Positions 21,483 to 30,684 of a stretch of 37,712 nt of DNA are shown here, piece after piece. Both the position numbers and the translations under genes were made by a program. The notes under the pieces were generated by a model. The model made no database searches, had not been told where the DNA came from, and saw only the letters and a program-made list of their open reading frames with translations. The stretch covers positions 1-37,712 of the forward strand of contig NZ_JNYZ01000055.1 in assembly GCF_000717335.1 (NCBI RefSeq), in the 5' to 3' direction. Within the stretch, counting starts at the first letter, position 1. Each line of letters starts with the position of its first letter. This DNA is from Amycolatopsis jejuensis. Lineage in GTDB: Bacteria > Actinomycetota > Actinomycetes > Mycobacteriales > Pseudonocardiaceae.

Positions 21483-22829
21483 TCAGGGGGCCGATCCCAC
21501 GGGTACCGGGTCCGGGTTCGGCTTCTCGGGGGCTTCGTCGAGCAGGGTGGCCTCGTCGAAGGGGGCCTGCCCGGCGAAGACCTCGCGGGAGCGGTCGCGG
21601 TCGAACTCCTTCATCCACGATCCGATGAGGACGGTCGCGACGGCGTTGCCCGCGAAGTTGGTGAGGGCACGCGCTTCCGACATGAACCGGTCGATGCCGA
21701 GGATGAAACCGACGCCGTCGACGAGTTCCGGGCGGTGCGATTGCAGGCCGCTCGCCAGCGTAGCGATCCCGGCGCCGCTCACGCCTGCCGCGCCCTTCGA
21801 GGCGATGATCATGAAGAGCAGCAACGTGATCTGCTCGCCGAGACCGAGTGGCTGGTCCTGTGCGGTGGCGATGAAGAGCGTCGCCATCGTGAGGTAGATG
21901 GCGGTGCCGTCGAGGTTGAACGAGTACCCGGTGGGCACCGTGATGCCGACCACCGGCTTGCTCACCCCGAGGTGCTCCATCTTCGCGATCAGCCGCGGCA
22001 GCGCGGATTCCGACGACGACGTCGACAGGATCAGCAGGAATTCGCGGCCGAGGTACCGCAGCAGGCTGAAGATGTTCACCCGCGCGCCGAGCCACAGCAC
22101 CGTGCCGAGGACGCCGAACACGAACACGAGGCAGGTCAGGTAGAAGCCGAGCATGATCACCAGCAGGCTGCGCAGTGCGCTCCAGCCGGTGGCGCCCACC
22201 ACCGCGGCGATCGCGCCGAACGCGCCGACCGGGGCGGCCCACATGATCATCGCGAGGATGCGGAACACGAGCCGCTGCAGGTGTTCGATCCCGCGCAGGA
22301 TCGGCTCGCCGCGCCTGCCGAGCTTCTGCAGCGCGAACCCGGCGAGCAGCGCGACCAGCAGGGTCTGCAGCACCTGGCCTTCGGTGAACGCCGACACGAG
22401 CGACTTCGGGATGACACCGAGCAGGAAGTCGGTGGTGCCCTGCCCGCCGGACGCCTGCTGGTGCACCTTCGACACGTCGGCCGGGTTGAGGTGCAGGCCG
22501 GTGCCCGGGTGCAGCAGGTTGCCGACCACGAGCCCGATGGCGAGCGCGAACGTCGACATCACGATGAAGTAGACCAGCGCGGTGATCCCGACCTTGCCGA
22601 CCTTCGCAGCCTTCGCGACCGAGCCGATGCCCAGCACGATGGTGCAGAAGATGATCGGCGAGATCATCATCTTGATGAGGTTGACGAAACCGGTGCCCAG
22701 TGGCGCGAGACTCTTGCCGACCGACGGCCACAGCAGGCCCACCGCGACACCGAGCACGACGGCGGCGATCACGGCGAGGTAGAGGTAGCGGGTGCGGTCT
22801 CGCTGGGGGGCGGGGGTCGGTGTCGGCAC
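21483..22829 (-). CDS. dctA: Dicarboxylate/cation symporter, DctA-type (DAACS)
   Basis: 448 residues from a GTG at 22829 with GGAGG 6 nt upstream. It has the hallmarks of the glutamate/C4-dicarboxylate symporter fold: an N-terminal GTGFVNLIKMMISPIIFCTIVLGI, the serine-rich re-entrant loop STSSSESALPRLI (HP1), VPTGYSFNLDGTAIYL (TM7 with the NxDGT ion site), SKGAAGVSGAGIATLA (HP2) and FMSEARALTNFAGNAVAT (TM8 with the substrate-binding Arg). It takes up succinate, fumarate or malate with Na+ or H+. The divergent CitA/DcuS-like two-component system is its likely regulator. Confidence 0.93.
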   Translation of the reverse strand: MPTPTPAPQRDRTRYLYLAVIAAVVLGVAVGLLWPSVGKSLAPLGTGFVNLIKMMISPIIFCTIVLGIGSVAKAAKVGKVGITALVYFIVMSTFALAIGLVVGNLLHPGTGLHLNPADVSKVHQQASGGQGTTDFLLGVIPKSLVSAFTEGQVLQTLLVALLAGFALQKLGRRGEPILRGIEHLQRLVFRILAMIMWAAPVGAFGAIAAVVGATGWSALRSLLVIMLGFYLTCLVFVFGVLGTVLWLGARVNIFSLLRYLGREFLLILSTSSSESALPRLIAKMEHLGVSKPVVGITVPTGYSFNLDGTAIYLTMATLFIATAQDQPLGLGEQITLLLFMIIASKGAAGVSGAGIATLASGLQSHRPELVDGVGFILGIDRFMSEARALTNFAGNAVATVLIGSWMKEFDRDRSREVFAGQAPFDEATLLDEAPEKPNPDPVPVGSAP

Positions 22830-22972
22830 CGTTGCCTCCAGATCAGGTGGATGGAACGCCGGTCACTATGCGGGGAGGATATGACCGGAGTCACCGTTGT
22901 GTTCATTGAGTTCGCGCGTGCTGTCCCGTCCGGTGTGGACGCCCGGCACGGGAGGGCAGCCGGTGCACCGGC

Positions 22973-24613
22973 GTGTTGCCGGACCCGCGGGTGTGCTGGT
23001 ATGGGCGGGTGCCCCCGACACCACGGATCCGGACGAGCCACTGGAGTCTCGCCCGTCAGCTGCTCGTCCTGCAGCTGGCGGTCCTGCTCGTGCTCGTCGC
23101 AGGCGGGATCACTATCGCGTATCTCGACGCCCGCCGCACGACGAGCGACCGTGCCGGGGAGCAGTCGCTCGCGGTGGCCCGCTCGATCGCCGACGCGCCG
23201 GATGTCGCCCGCGCCGCCGTCACCGCGAACCCGAGCGCGTCCTTGCAGCCGTACGCACAGCGGGTGCTCGCCGACACCGCGGTCGACTTCGTGACCATCA
23301 TGTCCCCGCAGGGAATCCGCTACACCCACCCGAATCCGGCGCTGATCGGCCGCCCGTTCCTGGGCCATATCGAAGCCGCACAGCGTGGTGGCGTGGTCAG
23401 CGAGACGTACACCGGTTCGCTCGGTCCTTCGGTGCGCGTGGTGGTGCCGGTGTTCGACGCGGACCACCGGGTCGTCGCGCTCGTCGGCGTCGGGATCACG
23501 ATCGCGGCCATTTCGGCCGAGGTGCAGGACCGCGTGTGGCCGCTGGCCGGGGTCGCCGCCGCGGTGCTGCTCGTCGGCGCTTGCGGGGGCTGGCTCGTGA
23601 GCGCGCGGCTGAAACGGCAGACGCGCGGGATTGCGCCGGGCGAGCTGAGCAATCTGTTCGAGTACCACGAGGCCGTGCTGCATTCGGTTCGCGAGGGGGT
23701 GCTGCTGGTGGACCGCGACGGCCGGGTCGGCCTGTGCAACGACGGCGCCCGCACGCTACTCGGCCTCACCGGCGATCCGGTCGGACAGCCGCTTGCCGAC
23801 CTGGGGTTGCCGCCGGAACTGGCGGCCGCGTTCACCGCTTCGGAGACCCGCACCGAGGAACTGCATCTGACCGATTCGCGCGTGCTGGTGGTCAGTACCA
23901 CGCTCGTGCGCTCGGGTGGCCGGGCACAGGGGACCGTCGTGATTCTGCGTGACCACACGGAATTGCAGACGCTCACCGGTGAACTGACCACCGCGCGCAG
24001 TCTCGCCGAAGCATTGCGGTCGCAGGCCCATGAGGCGGCAAATCGCCTGCACACCGTGGTTTCGCTGGTGGAGCTGGGACGTCCGGAAGACGCCGTGGAG
24101 TTCGCGACCGCCGAGCTGGCGCTGGCGCAGGAGCTCACCGACCGGGTGATGAGCGCGGTCGCCGAACCCGTACTTGCCGCGCTGCTGCTGGGAAAGGCGG
24201 CGGAGGCGAGCGAGCGCGGGGTCGAGTTCACCATCACGCCGGACACGATGATCGACGACCTCGGACCCGGCGTCGCGGGCCGTGACCTCGTCACGATCCT
24301 GGGCAACCTGGTGGACAACGGAATCGACGCGGCAGTGCGCGGCAGCGGGGCGCGGCCCGCGGTGGTGGTGACCGCACGGTCCGAAGTGGACGGTCTGCTG
24401 CTGCGGGTCGCCGACAACGGCCCGGGCGTGCCGGAGGAAGCCGTGGACGACCTGTTCCGCCGCGGCTGGTCCACCAAGGCCGGGGACGAGCACGGGCTCG
24501 GGTTGGCGCTGGTCGTGCAGGCAGTGCGCCGGTACGGCGGCAGCATCGACGTCGGCCGGGACGGTGGTGCGGTGTTCACGGTCCGGTTGCCGAGGCAGGA
24601 GGTCCCCGCGTGA
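22973..24613 (+). CDS. Sensor histidine kinase, CitA/DcuS type
   Basis: Up to 546 residues. The start is uncertain: GTG codons at 22973, 22991 and 23009 are in frame without a strong ribosome site. A first membrane helix (about 26-50) and a second (about 188-210) flank an extracytoplasmic PDC sensor domain whose FVTIMSPQGIRYTHPNPALIG resembles the carboxylate-binding core of CitA/DcuS. A PAS domain (about 225-330) follows. The kinase core has the family's H box RSQAHEAANRLHTVVSLVEL (His near 353), then N (GNLVDNGIDAA), G1 (DNGPGVPEE) and G2 (GLGLALV) boxes. It overlaps the response regulator by 4 nt. It probably senses a C4- or citrate-like carboxylate and drives dctA. Confidence 0.92.
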   Translation: MLPDPRVCWYGRVPPTPRIRTSHWSLARQLLVLQLAVLLVLVAGGITIAYLDARRTTSDRAGEQSLAVARSIADAPDVARAAVTANPSASLQPYAQRVLADTAVDFVTIMSPQGIRYTHPNPALIGRPFLGHIEAAQRGGVVSETYTGSLGPSVRVVVPVFDADHRVVALVGVGITIAAISAEVQDRVWPLAGVAAAVLLVGACGGWLVSARLKRQTRGIAPGELSNLFEYHEAVLHSVREGVLLVDRDGRVGLCNDGARTLLGLTGDPVGQPLADLGLPPELAAAFTASETRTEELHLTDSRVLVVSTTLVRSGGRAQGTVVILRDHTELQTLTGELTTARSLAEALRSQAHEAANRLHTVVSLVELGRPEDAVEFATAELALAQELTDRVMSAVAEPVLAALLLGKAAEASERGVEFTITPDTMIDDLGPGVAGRDLVTILGNLVDNGIDAAVRGSGARPAVVVTARSEVDGLLLRVADNGPGVPEEAVDDLFRRGWSTKAGDEHGLGLALVVQAVRRYGGSIDVGRDGGAVFTVRLPRQEVPA

Positions 24614-25278
24614 TCCGCGTGCTGGTAGTGGAGGACGAGCCGGTGGCGGCCGAGGCGCATCGGCTGTACGTGGAGCGGTTACCCGGGTTCGTGGTCGCCG
24701 GGGTGGTGCACTCCGGTGGCGACGCGCTGCGGTTCTGCGAACGCGAGCCGGTCGACCTGGTTCTGCTGGACTTCTACCTTCCCGACACGCACGGCCTCGC
24801 GGTGTGCCGCTCGCTGCGCGCGGCCGGGTTGCCGATCGACGTGATCGCGGTGACCTCGGCGCGTGACCTCGCGCTGGTCAAGGCCGCGGTGTCGGTGGGC
24901 GTGGTGCAGTACCTGCTGAAGCCGTTCACCTTCGCGTCGTTGCGGGAGAAGCTGGAGCGGTACGCCGAATTCCGCGAGGCGTCCGGCGAGGTGACCGGCC
25001 AGGCGGAGATCGACCGGGCGCTCGGCGCGTTGCGCACCACCGAGCATCCGCCGCTGCCGAAAGGCATGAGCGCGCAAACGCTGGAGGCCATCACCGACGC
25101 CCTTGCCGGTGCGGCAGAAGGACTTTCGGCCGGTGGCGCGGCCAGCGCCATCGGCGCGTCCCGCGTCACGGCCCGCCGGTACCTCGAATACCTGGCCGAC
25201 AACGGCCTCGCGCAGCGCGAACCTCGGTACGGCCAGGTCGGCCGTCCGGAGGTCTGGTATCGGCTGCGTTCTGTATAA
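24610..25278 (+). CDS. Response regulator, CitB/DcuR type
   Basis: 222 residues from a GTG that overlaps the kinase stop (GTGA). The receiver domain (1-120) has the acidic pair in VVEDEP, the phosphoacceptor Asp54 in VLLDFYLPD, Thr in AVTSARD and Lys in YLLKPF. The C-terminus (about 150-222) is the CitB-type winged helix: GMSAQTLEAITDAL, SAGGAASAIGASRVTARRYLEYL and QREPRYGQVGRPEVWYRL. It should bind promoters such as that of dctA when phosphorylated. The stop codon lies in a small palindrome (GTATA at 25273-25277 and TATAC at 25284-25288), and the convergent GntP gene ends 19 nt on. Confidence 0.93.
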   Translation: MIRVLVVEDEPVAAEAHRLYVERLPGFVVAGVVHSGGDALRFCEREPVDLVLLDFYLPDTHGLAVCRSLRAAGLPIDVIAVTSARDLALVKAAVSVGVVQYLLKPFTFASLREKLERYAEFREASGEVTGQAEIDRALGALRTTEHPPLPKGMSAQTLEAITDALAGAAEGLSAGGAASAIGASRVTARRYLEYLADNGLAQREPRYGQVGRPEVWYRLRSV

Positions 25279-25297
25279 CGACCTATACGGTCCCGGA

Positions 25298-26689
25298 TCA
25301 GACCAGCGCCATCACCAGTGCAGCCACCCCGAAACCGCTCAGCGAAAGCACCGTCTCAAGAGCAGTCCATGTCTTCAGCGTCTGCGGGACGGTGAGCCCG
25401 AAGTAGCGGGACACGATCCAGAACCCGCCGTCGTTGACGTGTGACGCGATGATCGACCCGGCCGAGATCGCCACCACCACGAGTGCCAGCTGAGCTTGCG
25501 AGTAGTGCAGGTCCATCACCGTCGGGGCGATGATGCCGCTCGTCGTCACGATCGCGACGGTCGCCGAACCCTGCGCGATCCGCATGCCGCAGCTGATCAC
25601 GTACGCCGCGAGGATCACCGGCAGCCCGGCGTCGCCGAGCGAACCGGCCACTGCCTTGCCGATCCCGGTCGCCGACAGGACCGCGCCGAAGAACGACCCG
25701 GCGCCGACCACGAGCAGGATCATCGCGACCGGCTTGAGTGCGTTGGCCGACAGGTGCGCGAGGTCCGCGCCGCTCATCCCGCGGCGTCGGCCGAGCAGCC
25801 ACGACGCGAGCAGGGTCGCGATGGTCAGCGCGATGGCAGGCGTGCCGAGGAACGCCGCGATACCCGCGCCCGTCGAGTTCTTCGGGAGCAGGATGCTGCC
25901 GAACGTGCCCACCAGGATCAGCACCAGCGGCACCGCGATGATCCCGCTGACCAGAGCGAGCGACGGCGGCCGGCGGGACTCGTCCTCGTCCTCCCCGGCG
26001 AGCTGCGCGAAGTCTTCGGCGAGCGGAACGTTCACGCGCTTGCCGATCCACGTCGAGTACAGGATGCCGCCGATGAACCAGGCCGGGATCCCGCACACTG
26101 CGCCCATCAGGATCAGCCAGCCGAGGTCGACGTGCAGCAGCCCGGCCGCCGCGACCGGACCCGGGTGCGGCGGGATGAACGCGTGCGTGATGGACAACCC
26201 GGCGAGCAACGGCATGCAGTACAGCACGATCGAACGGCCGCCCTGCTTCGCCGCTGCGTAAACCAGTGGCGCCAGCACGAAAATGCCGATGTCGAAGAAC
26301 ACCGGAATCCCGAAGATCAGACCGGACAGGCCCATCGCGAGCGGGGCGCGTTTCTCGCCGAATGCCCGCAGCAGCGCCGCGGTGAGCACCCGCGCGCCGC
26401 CCGACTTCTCCAGGATCGAGCCGAGCAGCGTACCCAGCCCGATGATCGCCGCGATGTGCCCGAGGATGCTGCCGAACCCCTTCTCCAGCAAGGAGTCCGA
26501 CGTCTTCTGCGCGGTACCGACCAGGGTGCCGACCGGCACGCCCGCGGCGAGCGCGGTGAGCAGGCCCACCACGATCAGCGCGATGAACGGTTCCACCTTC
26601 ACCTTGATGATGAGCAACAGCAGCACCGCGATCGACACGGCGGCGAGCGTGAGCAGACCGCCGGTGCTGGTCTGCAGCCAATGGATCAT
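25298..26689 (-). CDS. GntP-family permease (gluconate:H+ symporter type)
   Basis: 463 residues with about 12-14 membrane segments and GntP features: LLLIIKVKVEPFIALIVVGL near the N-terminus, GFGSILGHIAAIIGLGTLLG, SGLIFGIPVFFDIGIFVLAP, HAFIPPHPGPVAAAGLL and VNDGGFWIVSRYFGL. Known members carry gluconate, related aldonates, D-serine or fructuronate. Its ATG overlaps the stop of the D-aminoacylase-like gene by 4 nt (ATGA), so it is the third gene of a coupled operon. In this setting the cargo is probably a D-amino acid or an amino sugar acid, free or N-acylated. Confidence 0.93.
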   Translation of the reverse strand: MIHWLQTSTGGLLTLAAVSIAVLLLLIIKVKVEPFIALIVVGLLTALAAGVPVGTLVGTAQKTSDSLLEKGFGSILGHIAAIIGLGTLLGSILEKSGGARVLTAALLRAFGEKRAPLAMGLSGLIFGIPVFFDIGIFVLAPLVYAAAKQGGRSIVLYCMPLLAGLSITHAFIPPHPGPVAAAGLLHVDLGWLILMGAVCGIPAWFIGGILYSTWIGKRVNVPLAEDFAQLAGEDEDESRRPPSLALVSGIIAVPLVLILVGTFGSILLPKNSTGAGIAAFLGTPAIALTIATLLASWLLGRRRGMSGADLAHLSANALKPVAMILLVVGAGSFFGAVLSATGIGKAVAGSLGDAGLPVILAAYVISCGMRIAQGSATVAIVTTSGIIAPTVMDLHYSQAQLALVVVAISAGSIIASHVNDGGFWIVSRYFGLTVPQTLKTWTALETVLSLSGFGVAALVMALV

Positions 26690-28296
26690 CGTCGACTCCC
26701 GGGGTGACGGAGGGAATGCCCGGCGAGTGCGCCGGTGGGGTGACCGTCATCGAGCGCGGCGGTACCGTTCACGAAGACGTGGGAGATCCCCGCGGCGGCT
26801 TGCCGCGGATGGTCGAACGTTGCGGTGTCGGCGACCGTTTCCGGGTCGAACACCACCAGGTCGGCTGCGTACCCGGGCCGGATGAGGCCCCGGTCGGGCA
26901 GCCCCAGCCGCCGTGCCGCGCGCCCGGTGAGATGCGCGAGGCAGTCGGCCAGTTCGAGGACGCCCAGCTCACGGACGTACCGCGCGAGGTACCGCGGGAA
27001 CGTGCCCCACGCGCGGGGATGCGGGCGGGCACCCACGAGCAGCCCGTCGGAACCGCCGGTGTGCGTGCGGTGCCGCATGATGGCCTGCACGTTCTCCTCG
27101 TGTCCCACGTGCATGAGGCACGACGTGCCGAGCCGCTCGTCGACGAGCGTGTCGAAGTACAGCTCGGCCGGGGCTTTCCCCATGCTCCGGGCAGACGCAA
27201 GCACACTGTGGCCGACGAGCGCGGAGTTCTCCTCGCGGCGGACCCCGTTGATTTCGATGGCGTCCCAGTCGATCGGCACGCCGTGTGCACCGTCCGAACC
27301 GGACTCTTCGATGTCGGCCCGGATCCGCTCGCGCGTGTCCGGATCGGACAGCCGGGCGAGCGTCGGGTCCAGCCCGCCTTCGGTGGCCCAGCTGGGCAGG
27401 AGCGCGGACAGGTAGGTCGCGCCGGGTAGGTACGGGTACGTGTCGAGGGTGATGTCGCAGCCGTCGTCGAGCGCGTTGTCCAGCAGCCGCAGCAGATCCG
27501 GTGCTTTGCCTTTGTTGACCGAGAAATTCATCGTGGCATGCGCGAGATGCAGGGGACAGCCGGAGCGGCGCGAGACGTCGACCATCTCCGCGAACGCCTC
27601 CAGCGCGCCCGCGCCGTAGCTGCGGTGGTGCGGGCTGTAGTAACCGCCGCGCTCGCCGACCACGCGGCACAGTTCGACGAGTTCCTCGGTGGTCGCGTAC
27701 ATCCCGGGCGTGTAGGTGAGCCCCGACGACATCCCGAACGCGCCTTCCTCGAGCCCGGTCGCGATCAGCTCCTTCATCCGGGCCAGCTCATCGCCGGTCG
27801 CGGGCCGGTCTTCCCAGCCCACCACCAGCATCCGGACGGTGCCCTGCGGGACCAGGTACGCGGCGTTCACCGCGATACCCAGGTCGAGCCGGTCGAGGTA
27901 CTCGCCGACCGATCGCCAGTTCCAGTCGAAGCCCGCCGGATCGTCGTTCCACCCGGCGAGCTGCTGGCGCAAGGCCGCGAGGACGCCGTCGTCGACCGGG
28001 GCGTAGGACAGGCCGTCCTGCCCGAGCACCTCGGTGGTCACGCCTTGGCTGACCTTGGCGAGGTGGTCCGGGTTGGCGAGCAGCTGCAGGTCGGAGTGGG
28101 AATGCAGGTCGACGAACCCGGGGGAGAGGACCATTCCCGTGGCGTCGATCGTGCGGCGCGCGGCGAGCTCGCCGGGCGCGGCGACGTCCGTGATGCGGTC
28201 GCCGATGATCCCGACGTCGCGGACTTCCAGCGGTGCCCCGGTTCCGTCGGCGACCTGCGCGCCGCGGATGACGGTGTCCATCAAACGCGTGTCCAT
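26686..28296 (-). CDS. D-aminoacylase-like amidohydrolase (variant metal site)
   Basis: About 536 residues from the ATG at 28296, whose A overlaps the upstream stop (TGATG); ATG at 28281 is an alternative. It has the N-acyl-D-amino-acid deacylase layout: a beta sandwich (IRGAQVADGTGAPLEVRDVGI), the barrel entry FVDLHSHSDL (His65, His67), His223 in SPHHRSYG, His253 in LHLAHAT and Asp417 in GGSDG, with a C-terminal sandwich strand (GYAADLVVFDPETV). Spacing of the metal ligands agrees with Alcaligenes D-aminoacylase (H67, H69, H220, H250). The cysteine of its NCG loop is here Asp94 (VLGQDGLSYAP), so metal coordination or substrate differs. It should remove an acyl group from an N-acyl D-amino acid-type compound in the cytoplasm after GntP uptake. 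Confidence 0.88.
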   Translation of the reverse strand: MDTRLMDTVIRGAQVADGTGAPLEVRDVGIIGDRITDVAAPGELAARRTIDATGMVLSPGFVDLHSHSDLQLLANPDHLAKVSQGVTTEVLGQDGLSYAPVDDGVLAALRQQLAGWNDDPAGFDWNWRSVGEYLDRLDLGIAVNAAYLVPQGTVRMLVVGWEDRPATGDELARMKELIATGLEEGAFGMSSGLTYTPGMYATTEELVELCRVVGERGGYYSPHHRSYGAGALEAFAEMVDVSRRSGCPLHLAHATMNFSVNKGKAPDLLRLLDNALDDGCDITLDTYPYLPGATYLSALLPSWATEGGLDPTLARLSDPDTRERIRADIEESGSDGAHGVPIDWDAIEINGVRREENSALVGHSVLASARSMGKAPAELYFDTLVDERLGTSCLMHVGHEENVQAIMRHRTHTGGSDGLLVGARPHPRAWGTFPRYLARYVRELGVLELADCLAHLTGRAARRLGLPDRGLIRPGYAADLVVFDPETVADTATFDHPRQAAAGISHVFVNGTAALDDGHPTGALAGHSLRHPGSRR

Positions 28297-29594
28297 CAGA
28301 ACCACGTCCGCACGAAGTCGACGACCGTCTCGCCGTCGGTGTCCACGACCGGCAGCAGCGGCCACTTGTCGAACGTCGTGCACGGGTGCGACAGGCCCAG
28401 CCGCACCCAGTCGCCGACCTCCACCGGCGAGCCTTCGGGCAGCTGGAGGAAAGCGTGCTGGTCGTTGAGTTTCGGGATGGTGTGCCCGATCAGCTCGGTG
28501 ACTACGCCGTCCCTGCGCAGCAGTTGCGGTTCCGGCATTCCCTCGTCGAACGGCAGGTCGCGCTTCCCTGCAGTGAGCAACGCGAGTTCCGCCGACGGCT
28601 TCGACGTCACCTGCGCCCAGGCATGCAACGCGGGATGGAAGCTGTCGACGCCGGAGATGCGCGGGTGTTCGCCGAGCGGCGAGATTTCGCGGTAGAAGCC
28701 GTCGTCGTGGGTGAGGTACGCGCCGCTGCGGAGGATCGGGACCACGTCGAGACCGTCCGGCCATGGCTTCGTGAGCTCGTCCACCACGCGATCGAAGTAC
28801 GCGCTGCCGCCAGCCGTGACGTACACCGGTCCCTCAGCGAGCAAACCCTTGTCTGCGAAAGTGGTTGCTGCTTCGCGGAGACTGTCCACATAGGAACTGA
28901 TCTTCGCGAGCGCGGCTTCGTCGGTGTGATGCGACAACGCGCCTTCGTAACCGCCAGTGCCTCGCAGCCGGAGTACCGGGCTCTTCGCGGCGGCTTCGGC
29001 CACGGCAAGCGCGGTCGCGGCGTCGCGGACACCCGTGCGGCCGCCGTCCGCACCCAGCTCCACCAGCACGTCCACCGGCCGTTTGGCGTCGGCGAGTGCC
29101 TCGGTCATCAGCTCGACCCCGCGGACGGAATCGACCCAGCAGACGAACTCGAACTCCGGGTCCGCCGCCAGCTCACCGGCCAGCCAGCGCAGCCCGGACG
29201 GGTCCACGAGCTGGTTCGCCAGGAGAATCCGCTGCACGCCGAACGCGCGGTAGATCCGCACGTGCCCGGCGTTCGCGGCGGTGATGCCCCACGCGCCGTG
29301 GTCGAGCTGGCGGGCGAACAACTCCGGCGCCATCGTGGTTTTCCCGTGCGGCGCGAGGGCGATCCCGCGTCCGGCGCACCATCGGGCCATCGTGCTCAGG
29401 TTGTGCTCCAGCGCGGCCGCGTCGAGGACTACGAACGGGCCGAAGAAGCCGTCGTCGAACAGCTTCGCGCGGCGGGCCGCGGCCTCGTCGAGGGTGAGCC
29501 CGGCCAATACCAGGGAAATCGAGCGGAAGCGCCAGTCGATCCGTTCGCCGCGTCCGGCTCGGACGGCGGCGGTGAGAGCGGCGTTGCTGTTCAT
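28296..29594 (-). CDS. PLP/zinc D-amino-acid dehydratase-like enzyme (DSD/DTA family)
   Basis: About 432 residues from the ATG at 29594, with GAGGT 7 nt upstream. It is a fold-type III PLP enzyme of the D-serine dehydratase/D-threonine aldolase group, often annotated as amino acid deaminase. The PLP lysine is Lys85 in LAPHGKTTMAPELF. The barrel continues with WGITAANAGHVRIYRAFGV, LVELGADGGRTGVR and YVTAGGSAYFDRV. The C-terminal LSHPCTTFDKWP supplies the His403-x-Cys405 zinc pair seen in D-serine dehydratase. Such enzymes eliminate water and ammonia from D-beta-hydroxy amino acids. An N-terminal extension of about 45 residues precedes the barrel. It is first in a coupled operon with the D-aminoacylase-like and GntP genes. 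D-glucosaminate is a D-beta-hydroxy amino acid and is my preferred substrate; D-serine or D-threonine are alternatives. Confidence 0.87.
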   Translation of the reverse strand: MNSNAALTAAVRAGRGERIDWRFRSISLVLAGLTLDEAAARRAKLFDDGFFGPFVVLDAAALEHNLSTMARWCAGRGIALAPHGKTTMAPELFARQLDHGAWGITAANAGHVRIYRAFGVQRILLANQLVDPSGLRWLAGELAADPEFEFVCWVDSVRGVELMTEALADAKRPVDVLVELGADGGRTGVRDAATALAVAEAAAKSPVLRLRGTGGYEGALSHHTDEAALAKISSYVDSLREAATTFADKGLLAEGPVYVTAGGSAYFDRVVDELTKPWPDGLDVVPILRSGAYLTHDDGFYREISPLGEHPRISGVDSFHPALHAWAQVTSKPSAELALLTAGKRDLPFDEGMPEPQLLRRDGVVTELIGHTIPKLNDQHAFLQLPEGSPVEVGDWVRLGLSHPCTTFDKWPLLPVVDTDGETVVDFVRTWF

Positions 29595-29618
29595 GTCCAG
29601 ACCTCGGTTGCGTATCTT

Positions 29619-29636
29619 GCAACGGACGTTGCGCAA
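29619..29636. promoter_or_regulatory. Predicted IclR-type operator in the divergent promoter
   Basis: GCAACG-GA-CGTTGC (29619-29632) is a perfect inverted repeat and merges with a second perfect palindrome TTGCGCAA (29629-29636). Further GTTGCG/GCGTTG half-sites flank it at 29608-29613 and 29640-29645. It sits in the 100-bp gap between the two divergent operons, and TAGCAT at 29654-29659 could be a -10 for the kinase side. The regulator is probably the IclR protein encoded at 30681. Confidence 0.65.
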
Positions 29637-29694
29637 AATGCGTTGAATAGGTGTAGCATCCGGGTGGCCACAGGTCAACGGGGAAGGAAAGTCA

Positions 29695-30684
29695 GTGACC
29701 AGCAGTCCGACTGGTTCGCCTGAAGTTCTCTGCATCGGCGAGTCGATGGCCTTGTTCGTGCCTGCCGAACCCGGTCCGCCGGACGAGGTGCGCACCTGGC
29801 TGCGCACGATCGGCGGCGCGGAGTCGAACGTCGCATGCCACCTGCCCGCGCTCGGCGTGCCGAGCGGCTGGGTCAGCGCGGTCGGCGACGATCCGTTCGG
29901 CCGGGCGCTGGTACGGGCGATCGCGGCGGCAGGCGTGGACGTGCGAGGGGTCGTCGTCGACCCGGTGCGCCCGACCGGGCTGTACGTCAAGGAAAGCGGC
30001 GCGAGCGGCAGTCCGGTCCGCTACTACCGTGCGGGTTCCGCGGCTTCGGCGATGGGGCCGGAACTCTTGTCGCGCTTGGACTTCTCCGGTGTTCGCGTGC
30101 TGCACCTGTCCGGGATCACCCCGGCGCTGTCGGACAGCTGCCTCGCGCTCGTGCGCGCGCTGCTCGACCGGCCACGAGGTGACCTGCTCGTGTCGTTCGA
30201 CGTCAACCATCGCCCGGCCCTGTGGTCCGGCCGCGATCCGTCGCTGCTCGCCGAACTCGCCGGACGGGCGGACCTCGTGCTGACCGGCGACGACGAGGCC
30301 GAACGTGTGTGGGGGACCGGCGACCCGGCGCGGCTGCGCAAACTCCTGCCCGGCCCGCGCACGCTGGTGGTCAAGCACGGCGAACGCGGTGCGACGCTCG
30401 TCGAGGGCTCGGAGTCGCTGTTCGCGCCCGCGCTGCAGGTGGACGTCGTCGAGCCGGTCGGTGCCGGAGATGCCTTCGCCGCCGGATTCCTCGCCGCGAC
30501 CCTGCGTGGAGCGGATCCGCTGACCCGGCTCCGCCGCGGGCACCTCCAAGCTGCGGCGACCTTGCTGACCCAGGACGACGTCGGCGCGCCGCTGGCGGAT
30601 GCCGTGGTGTCCCTGCTGCTGGACGCAGACTCCGACGGCTGGCGCGCGGCGCGTCTGACCGGGGAAGGAGTGGTGGCCACATGA
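29695..30684 (+). CDS. PfkB-family kinase (2-keto-3-deoxygluconate kinase-like)
   Basis: 329 residues from a GTG at 29695 with GGAAGGA 6-7 nt upstream. The PfkB/ribokinase signatures are present: GGAESNVACHLPALG near residue 40 (substrate lid), and EPVGAGDAFAAGF near residue 253 with the catalytic base Asp259. The IGESMALFVP opening and the SFDVNHRPALWS segment are typical of 2-dehydro-3-deoxygluconate kinases. It would convert 2-keto-3-deoxygluconate to its 6-phosphate for cleavage by KDPG aldolase, which is not in the window. It overlaps the IclR gene by 4 nt and is divergent from the dehydratase-like gene. Confidence 0.9.
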   Translation: MTSSPTGSPEVLCIGESMALFVPAEPGPPDEVRTWLRTIGGAESNVACHLPALGVPSGWVSAVGDDPFGRALVRAIAAAGVDVRGVVVDPVRPTGLYVKESGASGSPVRYYRAGSAASAMGPELLSRLDFSGVRVLHLSGITPALSDSCLALVRALLDRPRGDLLVSFDVNHRPALWSGRDPSLLAELAGRADLVLTGDDEAERVWGTGDPARLRKLLPGPRTLVVKHGERGATLVEGSESLFAPALQVDVVEPVGAGDAFAAGFLAATLRGADPLTRLRRGHLQAAATLLTQDDVGAPLADAVVSLLLDADSDGWRAARLTGEGVVAT

